A stretch of 43,886 nucleotides of DNA from Luteolibacter sp. GTDB lineage: Bacteria; Verrucomicrobiota; Verrucomicrobiia; Verrucomicrobiales; Akkermansiaceae. Where the stretch lies: positions 1 through 43,886 of the forward strand of contig JAJTHK010000044.1 of the NCBI GenBank assembly GCA_021298895.1, read 5' to 3'. Position numbers and translations under genes: made by a program. The notes beneath the pieces were generated by a model that did no database searches, was not told the origin of the DNA, and worked only from the letters and a program-made list of their open reading frames with translations. Every line of letters begins with the position of its first letter. Within the stretch, counting starts at the first letter, position 1. Positions 1 through 8,328 of this stretch are shown piece by piece.

Positions 1-232
1 AGGAACTTTCTCCAGCTACACCCCCAAGGCCTACGCAAAGAGCCTAAGCCAACCACGTCTCAAAAAGACGGCGTAGTCATAAACGTCGTAAGTCATGAAC
101 CTACGACATTTACGTCAAGAGGCACTTCGTAGGACGCTTACAAATATACCGCGTATTTTTTCTAACAAATCAACCCCGAGAGCTGAAAATAGGAATCCCA
201 GCAGTCCAGAGCCTGTGGCGCGATTGCGATGA
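1..232. other. Left-edge region without a firm gene; stem-loop
   Basis: No convincing complete gene lies here. Plus-strand frame 2 is open from the window edge to a TAG at 74-76 and could be the last 24 codons of a gene entering from the left (it ends Arg-Leu-Lys-Lys-Thr-Ala), but this is too short to judge. Beyond it is a small stem-loop: GTCGTAAG at 85-92 pairs with CCTACGAC at 100-107 with one mismatch and a 7-base loop, and CGTA-GTCAT units repeat around it. It may be an intergenic repeat or a terminator between that gene and the convergent galK. There is no clear T-tract. Confidence 0.3.
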
Positions 233-1414
233 TTACGCCACAATGATCCGCGCACCCTCTGCAGGGCGGCTAGCAAAGATTTCCGGCGCAAAGCCAAAAG
301 CCTCCTCATAGGATTTCACCAGAGCGGCGGCGATGGAGTCCGCTTTTGCAGTTTCGCAAAGGGTGACCGTGGAACCGCCGAAGCCACCACCCGTCATGCG
401 CGCGCCGATTACACCGCCAGCGGTGCCGATTTCGGAAGCTGTGGCGACCAGGTGATCGAGCTCAGGGCAGGAAACTTCGAAATCGTCCCGAAGTGAAACG
501 TGACTTTCATACATGAGTCTGCCCAGCAGCGGAAAATCATTTTTTCTCAGCGCCTCCACAGCACCGATCGTGCGTGCGATTTCACCAACCACGTGACGAG
601 CGCGACGAAAAGTGACAGGATCCATCGAAGTCGCAGCAATCTCGAGATCGGCGGGGGTGACATCGCGCCAGCTCGGTTTCCCGATCGCAGCCAGACCATC
701 TTCCGTACTTTTCCGGCGCGCTGCGTAGACTCCATCGGAGAGCTCATGCGACACTTTGGTATTAGAAACGAGGAGGGTTAACGAAGGATCCGCAAACGGA
801 ACAAGTTCGGTATCTCCGGAGCGACAATCAATCAGGACGAGTTGCCCGTCTTTTCCAAACGAAGAGGCGAACTGATCCATGATTCCACATGGCACGCCGG
901 CGAAATCATGTTCGGCTTTCTGCGCGAGCAGGGCTTTTTCGCGAGTCTCAATCCTTGCACCCGTTAGCGTTTCCAACAAGGTCGCCGTCGCGCACTCAAG
1001 AGCGGCGGACGAAGAAAGCCCCGCACCGCCAGGCAGGCTGGAAACGATAAAGGCATCGAAACCGGGAACATCGATCCCGCGTTGACGGAAGCCCTGAACC
1101 ACACCGCGCAGATAGTTTGACCATTTTGGGTCTCCGATCTCCTGATCAGATCCGACAGAAAAAGTCGCGGGCTCATCATCGAAGGCGGTGGCGATTCTGG
1201 CTTCGGCCGTGCCGTTCGGTGCTGCAGCAATGACGACTGTCCGCTCAATGGCAAATGGCAACACGAAGCCATCGCAGTAATCAATGTGTTCCCCGATCAG
1301 GTTCACCCGCCCCGGTGCGGCGGCAACGAGGGTAGCATCGCTACCGAAATGCTCGCGGAAAATATCGCCAGCCGTCTGCGCCAAAGACTCAATCGGGGTG
1401 TTGGGTGAAAGCAT
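233..1414 (-). CDS. galK: Galactokinase
   Basis: Phosphorylates alpha-D-galactose with ATP to galactose 1-phosphate, the first committed step of the Leloir pathway, in the cytoplasm. The 393-residue product has the usual length and the three GHMP-kinase signatures in order: the N-terminal galactokinase motif PGRVNLIGEHIDYCDG near residue 35, the ATP-binding LPGGAGLSSSAALE near residue 130, and the C-terminal glycine motif RMTGGGFGGSTV near residue 340. It starts with ATG only 24 bp after the stop of the sodium/sugar symporter on the same strand, so the two probably share one transcript. galT and galE are not in the window. Function is firm from the motifs; the cotranscription is inferred. Confidence 0.96.
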   Translation of the reverse strand: MLSPNTPIESLAQTAGDIFREHFGSDATLVAAAPGRVNLIGEHIDYCDGFVLPFAIERTVVIAAAPNGTAEARIATAFDDEPATFSVGSDQEIGDPKWSNYLRGVVQGFRQRGIDVPGFDAFIVSSLPGGAGLSSSAALECATATLLETLTGARIETREKALLAQKAEHDFAGVPCGIMDQFASSFGKDGQLVLIDCRSGDTELVPFADPSLTLLVSNTKVSHELSDGVYAARRKSTEDGLAAIGKPSWRDVTPADLEIAATSMDPVTFRRARHVVGEIARTIGAVEALRKNDFPLLGRLMYESHVSLRDDFEVSCPELDHLVATASEIGTAGGVIGARMTGGGFGGSTVTLCETAKADSIAAALVKSYEEAFGFAPEIFASRPAEGARIIVA

Positions 1415-1438
1415 GTGTCAAATCGAGGTGGTGATCAT

Positions 1439-3415
1439 TTACCAGAATACGGCGTATAAAGCGATGGTCAGGACGACAACGATACCACCCACAATTTTAG
1501 CTCCGAACGAAGTTGTGAGCTCGATTTGATCGTTCACAGGCAGCACGACGGGCTTCGCAAGAGGTTTAAGTATAGTGATCACGATACCTATGATAATGAC
1601 GATGAAGAAGCAAATCGCCATACGATCAAGGAACGCGATTTCTGAGGCATACCACAATTCGTTGGCGACGATCCATGGACCGATCAACCACTTGAATGCC
1701 GCGTAAGCAATGATGTTGGTAACGATTCCCACAACACCAAACCAACGTGGAGTTTTTGGAGAGAAGAAACCGAAAATGAATACGGTCAGAATACCCGGTG
1801 AGATGAAGCCCTGGAACTCTTGGATGTAGGAGAAAATCGATGAGAAGTTTGAAAGTGCCGGAGCAACAAGAGCTGCAAGAATCACAAAGATCACAACGAA
1901 GACCCTGCCAAGGAAAACGAGTCTAGCGGAATCCGTGACTCCAGTGAATTTCGCGTAAAGATCCATTGTCGCAATCGTTGATGCCGAGTTGAGCATCGAA
2001 GCCAATGAGCTGATGACCGCACCGCACAAAGCCGCGAGAACAAACCATGAGATGAGCGGGTAGGGCTTGATCAGGTTACGCACCAGCACAGGGAAAGCTG
2101 AATCGTAATCATAACCTTTAAGCATACCGACGGGCACGAGCGCTTTGTCCTTCTCAACGCCTGAGTTGGCCAAATCATTGATGACTTGAGCAGCTAGCTC
2201 CGGCGTGGCATCGGCTGGAATACTCACTTCTCCACCAAGGATTTTCGCATTGGTTTCCAAAACCTTCGCAGCTTCTGCTGGATAGAGCTTCACGTAATCG
2301 ACATCGACTTTATAAAGCGCTGATACGCCATGGGTTGCCAAAAGCTCTTTGTTGCCCTTGATCGCACCCTCGTTAAGGTCTTTGGAGAAAAGGTTGAACG
2401 CAAGGATTCCGGGAATCACCACCACGAATGGAATGATGAGCTTCAGGAAGGCGGCGAAAACAATACCTTTTTGACCTTCAGCGAGCGACTTGGAGCCCAA
2501 GGTGCGCTGGACGATATATTGGTTGAGTCCCCAATAGAAAAGATTCGGAATCCATAAGCCGATCAGTAAGGCGGTCCATGGGATATCACTATCTTCTTTG
2601 GGGCGCACCATATGCATTTTACCGCCCGATAGATTCGCACCATCGGAAACAACGGCTTCACCATCCTTACCATCGTTTAGCAACATCAGACGCTCCCATG
2701 CGCCAGCTTTCTCCAGATCTTGCACAGTTGCTGTGGAATTGATCACTTTGGTCTGAATGAGCTCGGATGCTGGGCGCTCACCCAATTCAGTCATCGCAAA
2801 CCACAACACCACCACGCCACCAAGAATAAGAGCAGCACCCCAGATAAGATCGGTCCATGCACATGCTTTCAATCCGCCGACGAAAACGTAGAGCGCCGAG
2901 AAAATGGCAATGAGCCAGCACATGGCGGTGAGGCTGTTCAGCACTGGCACGTCATTGTAATACTCAGAGATGAACTTAGCGCCGGAATAGATGACCGATG
3001 AAGTTGCAACAAAAACCAAGGTGATGATAGCCGGAATCGCCATGGCAAGGCGAGCGACGCCATTGAAACGGTATTCGAGGAACTCCGGAATCGTATAAAG
3101 GCCAGCTTTTAAAAAGCGCGGAAGGAACCAAAAAGCCACGAATACCAATGTCACAGCGGCGATCCATTCATAGGATGCGATTGCCATGCCAAGCCAGTTT
3201 GCAGATGAGCCCGACATACCCACGAATTGCTCGGTTGAGATGTTTGCGGCAATTAAAGAAAAACCAACCAACCACCAAGTGAGTCCGCGACCTGCGAGGA
3301 AATAATCCGAAGCTCCAGTCTCGCCAGATGTGACCTCGTCTCGGCTTTTCCAAATACCGAGTGCAATAACGCCAACGACCGCGACAATGAATAAAATGAT
3401 CTCAATGCTGTTCAT
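1439..3415 (-). CDS. Sodium/galactose (glucose)-type symporter, SSS family
   Basis: Inner-membrane Na+-coupled sugar importer of 658 residues, first gene of a pair with galK. The N-terminus closely follows the Vibrio vSGLT pattern: a first membrane helix from residue 5, then DYFLAGRGLTWW, IAANISTEQFVGMSG and IASYEW, where vSGLT carries its sugar-binding Asn and Glu. Further on come NQYIVQRTLGSKS and the SSLASMLNSASTIATMDLY region that holds Na+-site residues. About 13-14 membrane helices can be seen. Two hydrophilic inserts, roughly residues 215-290 and 365-430, make it longer than vSGLT. The galK neighbour supports galactose as a substrate; this is inferred, and glucose or another hexose remains possible. 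Confidence 0.9.
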   Translation of the reverse strand: MNSIEIILFIVAVVGVIALGIWKSRDEVTSGETGASDYFLAGRGLTWWLVGFSLIAANISTEQFVGMSGSSANWLGMAIASYEWIAAVTLVFVAFWFLPRFLKAGLYTIPEFLEYRFNGVARLAMAIPAIITLVFVATSSVIYSGAKFISEYYNDVPVLNSLTAMCWLIAIFSALYVFVGGLKACAWTDLIWGAALILGGVVVLWFAMTELGERPASELIQTKVINSTATVQDLEKAGAWERLMLLNDGKDGEAVVSDGANLSGGKMHMVRPKEDSDIPWTALLIGLWIPNLFYWGLNQYIVQRTLGSKSLAEGQKGIVFAAFLKLIIPFVVVIPGILAFNLFSKDLNEGAIKGNKELLATHGVSALYKVDVDYVKLYPAEAAKVLETNAKILGGEVSIPADATPELAAQVINDLANSGVEKDKALVPVGMLKGYDYDSAFPVLVRNLIKPYPLISWFVLAALCGAVISSLASMLNSASTIATMDLYAKFTGVTDSARLVFLGRVFVVIFVILAALVAPALSNFSSIFSYIQEFQGFISPGILTVFIFGFFSPKTPRWFGVVGIVTNIIAYAAFKWLIGPWIVANELWYASEIAFLDRMAICFFIVIIIGIVITILKPLAKPVVLPVNDQIELTTSFGAKIVGGIVVVLTIALYAVFW

Positions 3416-3567
3416 GGTAAATTTTGTGGGTTTCTAAAGATGCGAAGACCTTTCTAAGCGCGAACCCCAGCCCGCAGAAAGCACAAATAAATGAAAACTC
3501 AAAAATTTAAAATTTAGCCTCGATCAACCCTATACACTCCCCGAAATCACCTTTCCCTCATCGTCGC

Positions 3568-3607
3568 CCTTACAATTATTGTCGTGGCCACGACAATAAT
3601 TGTAAGG
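3568..3607. promoter_or_regulatory. 40-bp perfect palindrome, probable operator
   Basis: Bases 3568-3607 form a spacer-less perfect palindrome centred on GGCC (3587/3588). Each arm carries an operator-like dyad, ACAATTATTGT at 3572-3582 and ACAATAATTGT at 3593-3603, whose centres are 21 bp apart, about two helical turns. It lies about 150 bp upstream of the symporter start and 110 bp upstream of the rpiB-glyA ATG, so it could serve either divergent promoter. The rest of the 3416-3716 gap is AT-rich with short AAATTTA repeats near 3508-3522. There is no T-tract, so a terminator is unlikely. The regulator is unknown. Confidence 0.6.
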
Positions 3608-3716
3608 CTGGCAGCGTTAAAATACGTCTCTAGGCTGACAAGTGGAAGATTTTCCTGAAATTTCCGGTTTCCAAGCGAGACTTCCCAGCGTTGAATGCCG
3701 GTCTCTCAACAAGCTT

Positions 3717-5390
3717 ATGAGCCAATCCACCTACCGCATCGCCGTCGGCGCCGATCATGGCGCTTTTGAAATGAAAAATGCCATCGTCGCCCACCTACGC
3801 GCGGCGGGACATGAGGTCGAAGATTTCGGCACAAACGGTAAAGAGTCGGTGGACTATCCGGACTTCGCGAATCTTGTGGCGCGCAATGTTGCAGACAGCA
3901 CATTTGATTTCGGCATCCTTGCCTGCACTTCAGGAGTCGGCATGGCGATTGCCGCGAATCGCTTCCGTCACGTCCGCGCCGCCAATGTCCGTGATGTGGA
4001 AGAATCCGTCACCACCCGCCAGCACAACGATGCGAACATACTTTGTCTTTCGGGAAAATATATCGATATCGAGACCGCCAAGCAAATGGCCGATGCTTTC
4101 CTCGCAACGGAATTTGAAGGTGGACGCCACGAAGCACGCGTTTGCAAATCTTCCGGCAGCCGCATTGCGGTGACCGATCCGGCGCTTTATGAGGCCATCG
4201 TAGGCGAGGAGCACCGCCAACGGAATCACATCGAGTTGATCGCTTCGGAAAACTTCGCATCGCCAGCCGTGATGGAAGCGCAGGGATCTTTGCTCACCAA
4301 CAAATACGCTGAGGGATATCCGGGCAAGCGTTGGTATGGCGGCTGCGAATACGTCGACATCGTCGAAACTCTCGCCATCGAACGCGCCAAAGAACTTTTC
4401 GGAGCCGATCACGCCAACGTGCAGCCGCACTCCGGTTCACAAGCCAACACCGCGGTTTATTTCTCCGTGCTGAAGCCGGGTGATAAGATTTTCACCATGG
4501 ACCTCGCACACGGAGGGCACCTGACTCACGGTCACAAAGCAAACTTCTCCGGCCGTTTCTACGACGTCACTCACTACGGCGTTTCCCCAGATGACGAGCG
4601 CATCGACTATGATGAACTCGAAAAAACCGCGCGCGCACTCAATCCTGCGCTGATCACTGTTGGGGCATCAGCTTACTCGCGCGTCATCGACTTCGAACGC
4701 ATGGGCAAACTCGCTCGTGAGATTGGCGCTTACCTGTTTGTCGATATGGCACACATCGCCGGACTCGTCGCTGCCGGCGTTCATCCAAGTCCGGTCCCTC
4801 ACGCAGATTTCGTTACATCGACCACGCACAAATCCCTGCGCGGGCCTCGCGGCGGAATCATTCTTTGCAAAGAAGAGTTTGCGAAAAAAATCGACTCACA
4901 AGTTTTTCCAGGCATTCAAGGCGGCCCGCTGATGCATGTCATCGCTGCGAAAGCTGCCTGCTTTGGCGAGGCGCTTAAGCCGGAGTTCAAAACCTACTCG
5001 CAACAGGTCGTGAAAAACGCCCAAGCCATCTCGGCTCGTCTCACACATCACGGTTTCCGCATCTGCTCCGGAGGCACTGACAACCACGTCATGCTCGTCG
5101 ATCTCCGCAACAAAAACCTCAACGGCACCGACGCTTCGCACGCCCTCGATGAAGCCGGCATCACGGTCAATAAAAACGGCATCCCCTTCGACACCGGCAG
5201 CCCGATGAAACCATCCGGCATCCGCATCGGGACTCCAGCGGTTACGACTCGCGGCATGAAAGAAAAAGACGTCGAGCAAGTCGCGGATTTCATCGCAGAA
5301 GCTCTTGCGGATCATACGAACATCAAGAAGCTGCATGCGTTGCGGGATAGAGTGTTTGCGTTTAACAGAGCGTTTCCGTTGCCTTACTAA
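3717..5390 (+). CDS. glyA: Fused ribose-5-phosphate isomerase B / serine hydroxymethyltransferase
   Basis: One 557-residue chain holds two enzymes. Residues about 5-145 are an RpiB/LacAB isomerase: VGADHGAF near residue 10, the catalytic-loop Cys70 in ACTSGVGM followed by AIAANR, and His103 in [13 protein letters not shown]. Residues about 155-557 are serine hydroxymethyltransferase (Ser + THF to Gly + methylene-THF): [30 protein letters not shown], and the PLP lysine Lys372 in [13 protein letters not shown]. Both sets of key residues are present, so both activities are plausible. I prefer the ATG at 3717 because it begins directly at the RpiB fold; an in-frame GTG at 3642 would add 25 unconvincing residues. 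No strong Shine-Dalgarno is visible. The fusion joins pentose-phosphate and one-carbon metabolism; any coupling is inferred. Confidence 0.93.
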   Translation: MSQSTYRIAVGADHGAFEMKNAIVAHLRAAGHEVEDFGTNGKESVDYPDFANLVARNVADSTFDFGILACTSGVGMAIAANRFRHVRAANVRDVEESVTTRQHNDANILCLSGKYIDIETAKQMADAFLATEFEGGRHEARVCKSSGSRIAVTDPALYEAIVGEEHRQRNHIELIASENFASPAVMEAQGSLLTNKYAEGYPGKRWYGGCEYVDIVETLAIERAKELFGADHANVQPHSGSQANTAVYFSVLKPGDKIFTMDLAHGGHLTHGHKANFSGRFYDVTHYGVSPDDERIDYDELEKTARALNPALITVGASAYSRVIDFERMGKLAREIGAYLFVDMAHIAGLVAAGVHPSPVPHADFVTSTTHKSLRGPRGGIILCKEEFAKKIDSQVFPGIQGGPLMHVIAAKAACFGEALKPEFKTYSQQVVKNAQAISARLTHHGFRICSGGTDNHVMLVDLRNKNLNGTDASHALDEAGITVNKNGIPFDTGSPMKPSGIRIGTPAVTTRGMKEKDVEQVADFIAEALADHTNIKKLHALRDRVFAFNRAFPLPY

Positions 5391-5395
5391 AGGAC

Positions 5396-5484
5396 AGGAA
5401 CCGCGATTTCCAATCGCGACTGCAACCACCGAGTTGGCCGTAGACATTTCGCTGACGAGGTCGCGATTAGAAATCGCAGTTCCT
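5396..5484. repeat. REPIN-like inverted pair of short palindromes
   Basis: Arms 5396-5419 and 5461-5484 are inverted copies matching at 22 of 24 positions, about 41 bases apart. Each arm holds its own small hairpin: CGCGATT-TCC-AATCGCG at 5402-5418 and GCGATT-AGA-AATCGC at 5462-5477. Two inverted REP-type hairpins with a short spacer are the layout of a REPIN. It fills the gap between the fusion gene stop and the next gene and may act as a transcript-end structure. No RAYT transposase is in the window. Confidence 0.6.
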
Positions 5485-5526
5485 TTCTTTTGGAAAATCC
5501 GCTCCATCCATCGCGTATTACCGCCG

Positions 5527-7131
5527 ATGACTTCATTAAAGCCACTTTTCCTCTCACTCGCTGCAGCTTTCATTTTCAGCTCTATCTCCAAAGCTGAAGA
5601 GCCAACCTACGATATCGTCGTCTATGGCGATTCCTCGGGTGCCGCGGTTGCGGCGATTTCTGCGAAACGCGAGGGTCGTTCGGTCATCTGGCTGAATCCC
5701 ACTTCATTTCCCGGCGGCATGAGTTCCAGCGGTCTCGGCGCGACGGATTTTCTCGGGAAACGAGATACCTTTGGAGGAATCGCATCGGAATTCTACGATG
5801 CCATCGCCGCCGCTTACGGTGAGAAATACGTGCGCAGCTTCGAACCCAAAGTCGGGTTGCAGGTTTTCAAGAAGATGATCGCCGATGCTGGGATCGAGGT
5901 CGCTTACAACGAACGGCTCGATCGCGCCCCAAATAAAGGCGTGAAGATGAATGGCAAAAAAATCGAGGCTATAACCATGTTGAGCGGGAAAAATTACCGC
6001 GCGAAGATGTTCATCGATGCGAGTTATGTCGGCGATCTCATGGCTGCTGCTGGCGTAAGCCACACAGTGGGTCGCGAGCCGGAAAGCCAATACAACGAAG
6101 ACATGGCAGGCGTGCGGCGCGGCGACACCAAACCGCGGTTCCACTACACGCAGAAAGACAAAGATCATTTCATCAAACAGGTCGATCCCTACATCACTCC
6201 CGGAAAGCCTGAGAGCGGATTGCTTCCGAAAATTCATAAAATCGAAAATCTAACAAACGGTCAGGGCGACAAAAAAATCCAGGCATACAACTACCGCGTT
6301 TGTCTAACAACCGATCCGAAGCTGCACATCCCCATCGAAAAACCCGAGGGCTACAAGGAGCTCGACCACGAGTTACTGTTGCGGAATTTCGAAGCAGGAG
6401 ATCTGCGAATGCCTGCGTTGATCGAGCCGCTTTCAGGAACTAGCTCAAAGGTGGATTGGAACAACATGCATGCCGTGGGTTCAGATGTAGCGGGAGGAAA
6501 CTGGGAGTATCCGGAAGCGAGTTACGAAAAACGCATCGAGATCGAGAAGGCACATCAAACTTATATTCGCGGCTTCCTGTGGACCTTGTCTAACAACCCA
6601 CGCGTGCCAGAAGCGATCCGCAAACAAGCCTCGAAATACGGCCTTTCGAAGGATGAGTTCATCGACAACGGCGGCTGGCCATGGATGATCTACATTCGTG
6701 AGGCGCGCCGCATGGTGAGCGATTACGTCATGACTCAACACGACTTCGAAGGCAAACGCAGCGCCACGGATCCGGTCGGCCTGGGTTCGTTCGGTATGGA
6801 TTCGCATTGCGTGCAGCATTTTGTGACGGAATCTGGCCACACCCAGAACGAAGGGGTCATCTGGCGCGTGCCGCCAAAACCTTACGGTATCTCGTATCGC
6901 TCCATCATCCCGAAAAAAGGCGAATGCGAAAACCTGTTCTCCCCTATCTGTTTTTCCGCCTCACACGTTGCCCACGGATCGATGCGCATGGAGCCAGTCT
7001 TCATGGCTCTTTCACAAAGCGCAGCCATCGCTGCTGGTTTGGCAATGGATGAAAAGACCAGCGTGCAGGACGTGGATTATGCCAAGCTGAATAAAAAGCT
7101 GTTAGACGCTAAGCAAGTTCTCAAACCGTAG
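5527..7131 (+). CDS. Secreted FAD-dependent oxidoreductase (FAD_oxidored family)
   Basis: The 534-residue product has a signal peptide (ATG at 5527, hydrophobic residues about 6-19, Ala-rich cleavage region before Glu-Glu-Pro), so it probably works in the periplasm. Directly after it comes a dinucleotide-binding start, YDIVVYGDSSGAAVAAISAKREG, in which GDSSGA replaces the usual GxGxxG; then FPGGMSSSGLGATDFLG, a second FAD-contact segment MFIDASYVGDLMAAAGV, and the C-terminal SQSAAIAAGLAMD typical of the family. Relatives are abundant in Verrucomicrobia and Planctomycetes, often near polysaccharide-degradation genes; the substrate is unknown. The reading frame stays open upstream to 5305 but that part overlaps the previous gene and the repeat, so I reject the longer start. 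It converges on lpxA with one base between the stops. Confidence 0.85.
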   Translation: MTSLKPLFLSLAAAFIFSSISKAEEPTYDIVVYGDSSGAAVAAISAKREGRSVIWLNPTSFPGGMSSSGLGATDFLGKRDTFGGIASEFYDAIAAAYGEKYVRSFEPKVGLQVFKKMIADAGIEVAYNERLDRAPNKGVKMNGKKIEAITMLSGKNYRAKMFIDASYVGDLMAAAGVSHTVGREPESQYNEDMAGVRRGDTKPRFHYTQKDKDHFIKQVDPYITPGKPESGLLPKIHKIENLTNGQGDKKIQAYNYRVCLTTDPKLHIPIEKPEGYKELDHELLLRNFEAGDLRMPALIEPLSGTSSKVDWNNMHAVGSDVAGGNWEYPEASYEKRIEIEKAHQTYIRGFLWTLSNNPRVPEAIRKQASKYGLSKDEFIDNGGWPWMIYIREARRMVSDYVMTQHDFEGKRSATDPVGLGSFGMDSHCVQHFVTESGHTQNEGVIWRVPPKPYGISYRSIIPKKGECENLFSPICFSASHVAHGSMRMEPVFMALSQSAAIAAGLAMDEKTSVQDVDYAKLNKKLLDAKQVLKP

Positions 7132-7132
7132 A

Positions 7133-7906
7133 CTATCGGGTCACTCCACGCTGTGAGTTCTCCACAAAATGGATCAGGTGCTCAACGTGTGGATTAGATG
7201 CGGCAGCGGTGGCTTTCAACGAACTGACTCCGTTGGCAAGGCTGATATCCTTTTTCAGGAAAAGGCGTTTGTAAGCGGATTTCAGATCCCGGATATCATC
7301 CTCGGAAAATCCACGGCGTTGCAGGCCGACCAAGTTCAGTCCACGAGTGCTGGCGGGATTGCCATCTATGATCATGAACGGCGGCACGTCTTGGACGATT
7401 TTTGAAAGTCCGCCGATGATGGAATGTTTCCCGATCCGGCAGAACTGATGCGCCGCGGCGAGGCCGGAAACAATCGCATGATCGCCAACGATGCAGTGCC
7501 CCGCGAGGCTTCCGTTATTGGAAAGAATGATGTGATCACCAAGTTGGCAGTCGTGCGCGATGTGAGAATAGCAGAGAAACAAATTGTGCGAGCCGATCCG
7601 AGTCGGCAACTCCTCATGGGTACCGCGATGTATCGTGCAGTTTTCACGGAACACATTGTGATTGCCAACCTCAAGGGAGGTTGGCTCACCAATGTATTTC
7701 AAATCCTGAGTCTTGCCGCCCACCATCGCATATGGGAAAAACTCGTTTGATCTCCCAAACCGCGAGGTTCCCTCCAGCACCACATGGCTGTGGAGCACGC
7801 AATCATCGCCAAGCGTGACATTGGCGCCAATGACGCAGTAGGGGCCGACCTGGACATTTTTTCCAAGCTCGGCTTTAGGTGAAATGATGGCGGTTGGATG
7901 TATCAC
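7133..7906 (-). CDS. lpxA: Acyl-ACP--UDP-N-acetylglucosamine O-acyltransferase
   Basis: Catalyses the first step of lipid A synthesis, moving a 3-hydroxyacyl chain from ACP to UDP-GlcNAc in the cytoplasm. The 257-residue length is typical. Residues 1-190 are imperfect hexapeptide repeats of a left-handed beta helix. The active-site segment YSHIAHDCQLGDH carries the two histidines (115 and 118, matching E. coli His122/His125), NNGSLAGH follows, and the signature GNPASTRGLNLVGLQRRGF opens the helical C-terminal domain. It shows that the organism makes lipid A. The gene stands alone: its usual partners lpxD, fabZ and lpxB are not adjacent. Confidence 0.95.
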   Translation of the reverse strand: MIHPTAIISPKAELGKNVQVGPYCVIGANVTLGDDCVLHSHVVLEGTSRFGRSNEFFPYAMVGGKTQDLKYIGEPTSLEVGNHNVFRENCTIHRGTHEELPTRIGSHNLFLCYSHIAHDCQLGDHIILSNNGSLAGHCIVGDHAIVSGLAAAHQFCRIGKHSIIGGLSKIVQDVPPFMIIDGNPASTRGLNLVGLQRRGFSEDDIRDLKSAYKRLFLKKDISLANGVSSLKATAAASNPHVEHLIHFVENSQRGVTR

Positions 7907-7972
7907 TTGAGGAGTTTAAAAATCATGGGCTGGCTGTGACGAGTCAATTTTGTCTCGATTCGTTTCAAGCGC

Positions 7973-8200
7973 TCAGGCTGCCCAGCCAGATGAATGGTTC
8001 TCAGACAAATTCCAGCCTGCGTAATCATCTTCACTCGAAGACATGGCCATTTCTTCCCGTTTCGAACGCTGCCGCTGATAGGCATCGCTCATCACCATGG
8101 TGCGAACCAAGGCCTCATCGATAAAACCATCGCGTCGTAGCTGGTTCTTATCGGTTTCTTGAGATAAATTTTGCGAAGATTCGATGGATGAAATTGCCAT
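7973..8200 (-). CDS. Small hypothetical protein
   Basis: A 75-residue polar, charged reading frame from ATG at 8200 (an in-frame TTG lies 15 bp upstream). It has no signal peptide or membrane segment; residues 25-55 (DGFIDEALVRTMVMSDAYQ onward) look helical, and the C-terminus is rich in Ser, Asp and Glu. Its composition resembles a real protein more than an antisense shadow, and no other gene occupies the 422-bp gap between lpxA and the next gene. I do not recognise the family. The region upstream, 8216-8328, is AT-rich and probably holds divergent promoters. Confidence 0.45.
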   Translation of the reverse strand: MAISSIESSQNLSQETDKNQLRRDGFIDEALVRTMVMSDAYQRQRSKREEMAMSSSEDDYAGWNLSENHSSGWAA

Positions 8201-8328
8201 GGGATATCGATTCAAGTTGGGTGTTTGTTAATCAAAAAACTAAGATCCCTCAATAGTTAATTTTACTTAATTAACCTCACACTCTATTCCGTAGGGTTGC
8301 AATCCTCGGGCATCTCATTCAATTTCAC

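Noticed and set aside
115-309. Short Arg/Leu-rich minus-strand frame at the left edge
   Set aside because: Overlaps the galK end and has a composition typical of noise.
1439-3415. Frameshift or fusion in the symporter
   Set aside because: The two long hydrophilic inserts keep the frame and lie between helices; the conserved segments on both sides are in order.
4896-5591. 231-residue minus-strand frame opposite glyA
   Set aside because: Shadow of the SHMT domain; no homology-like features.
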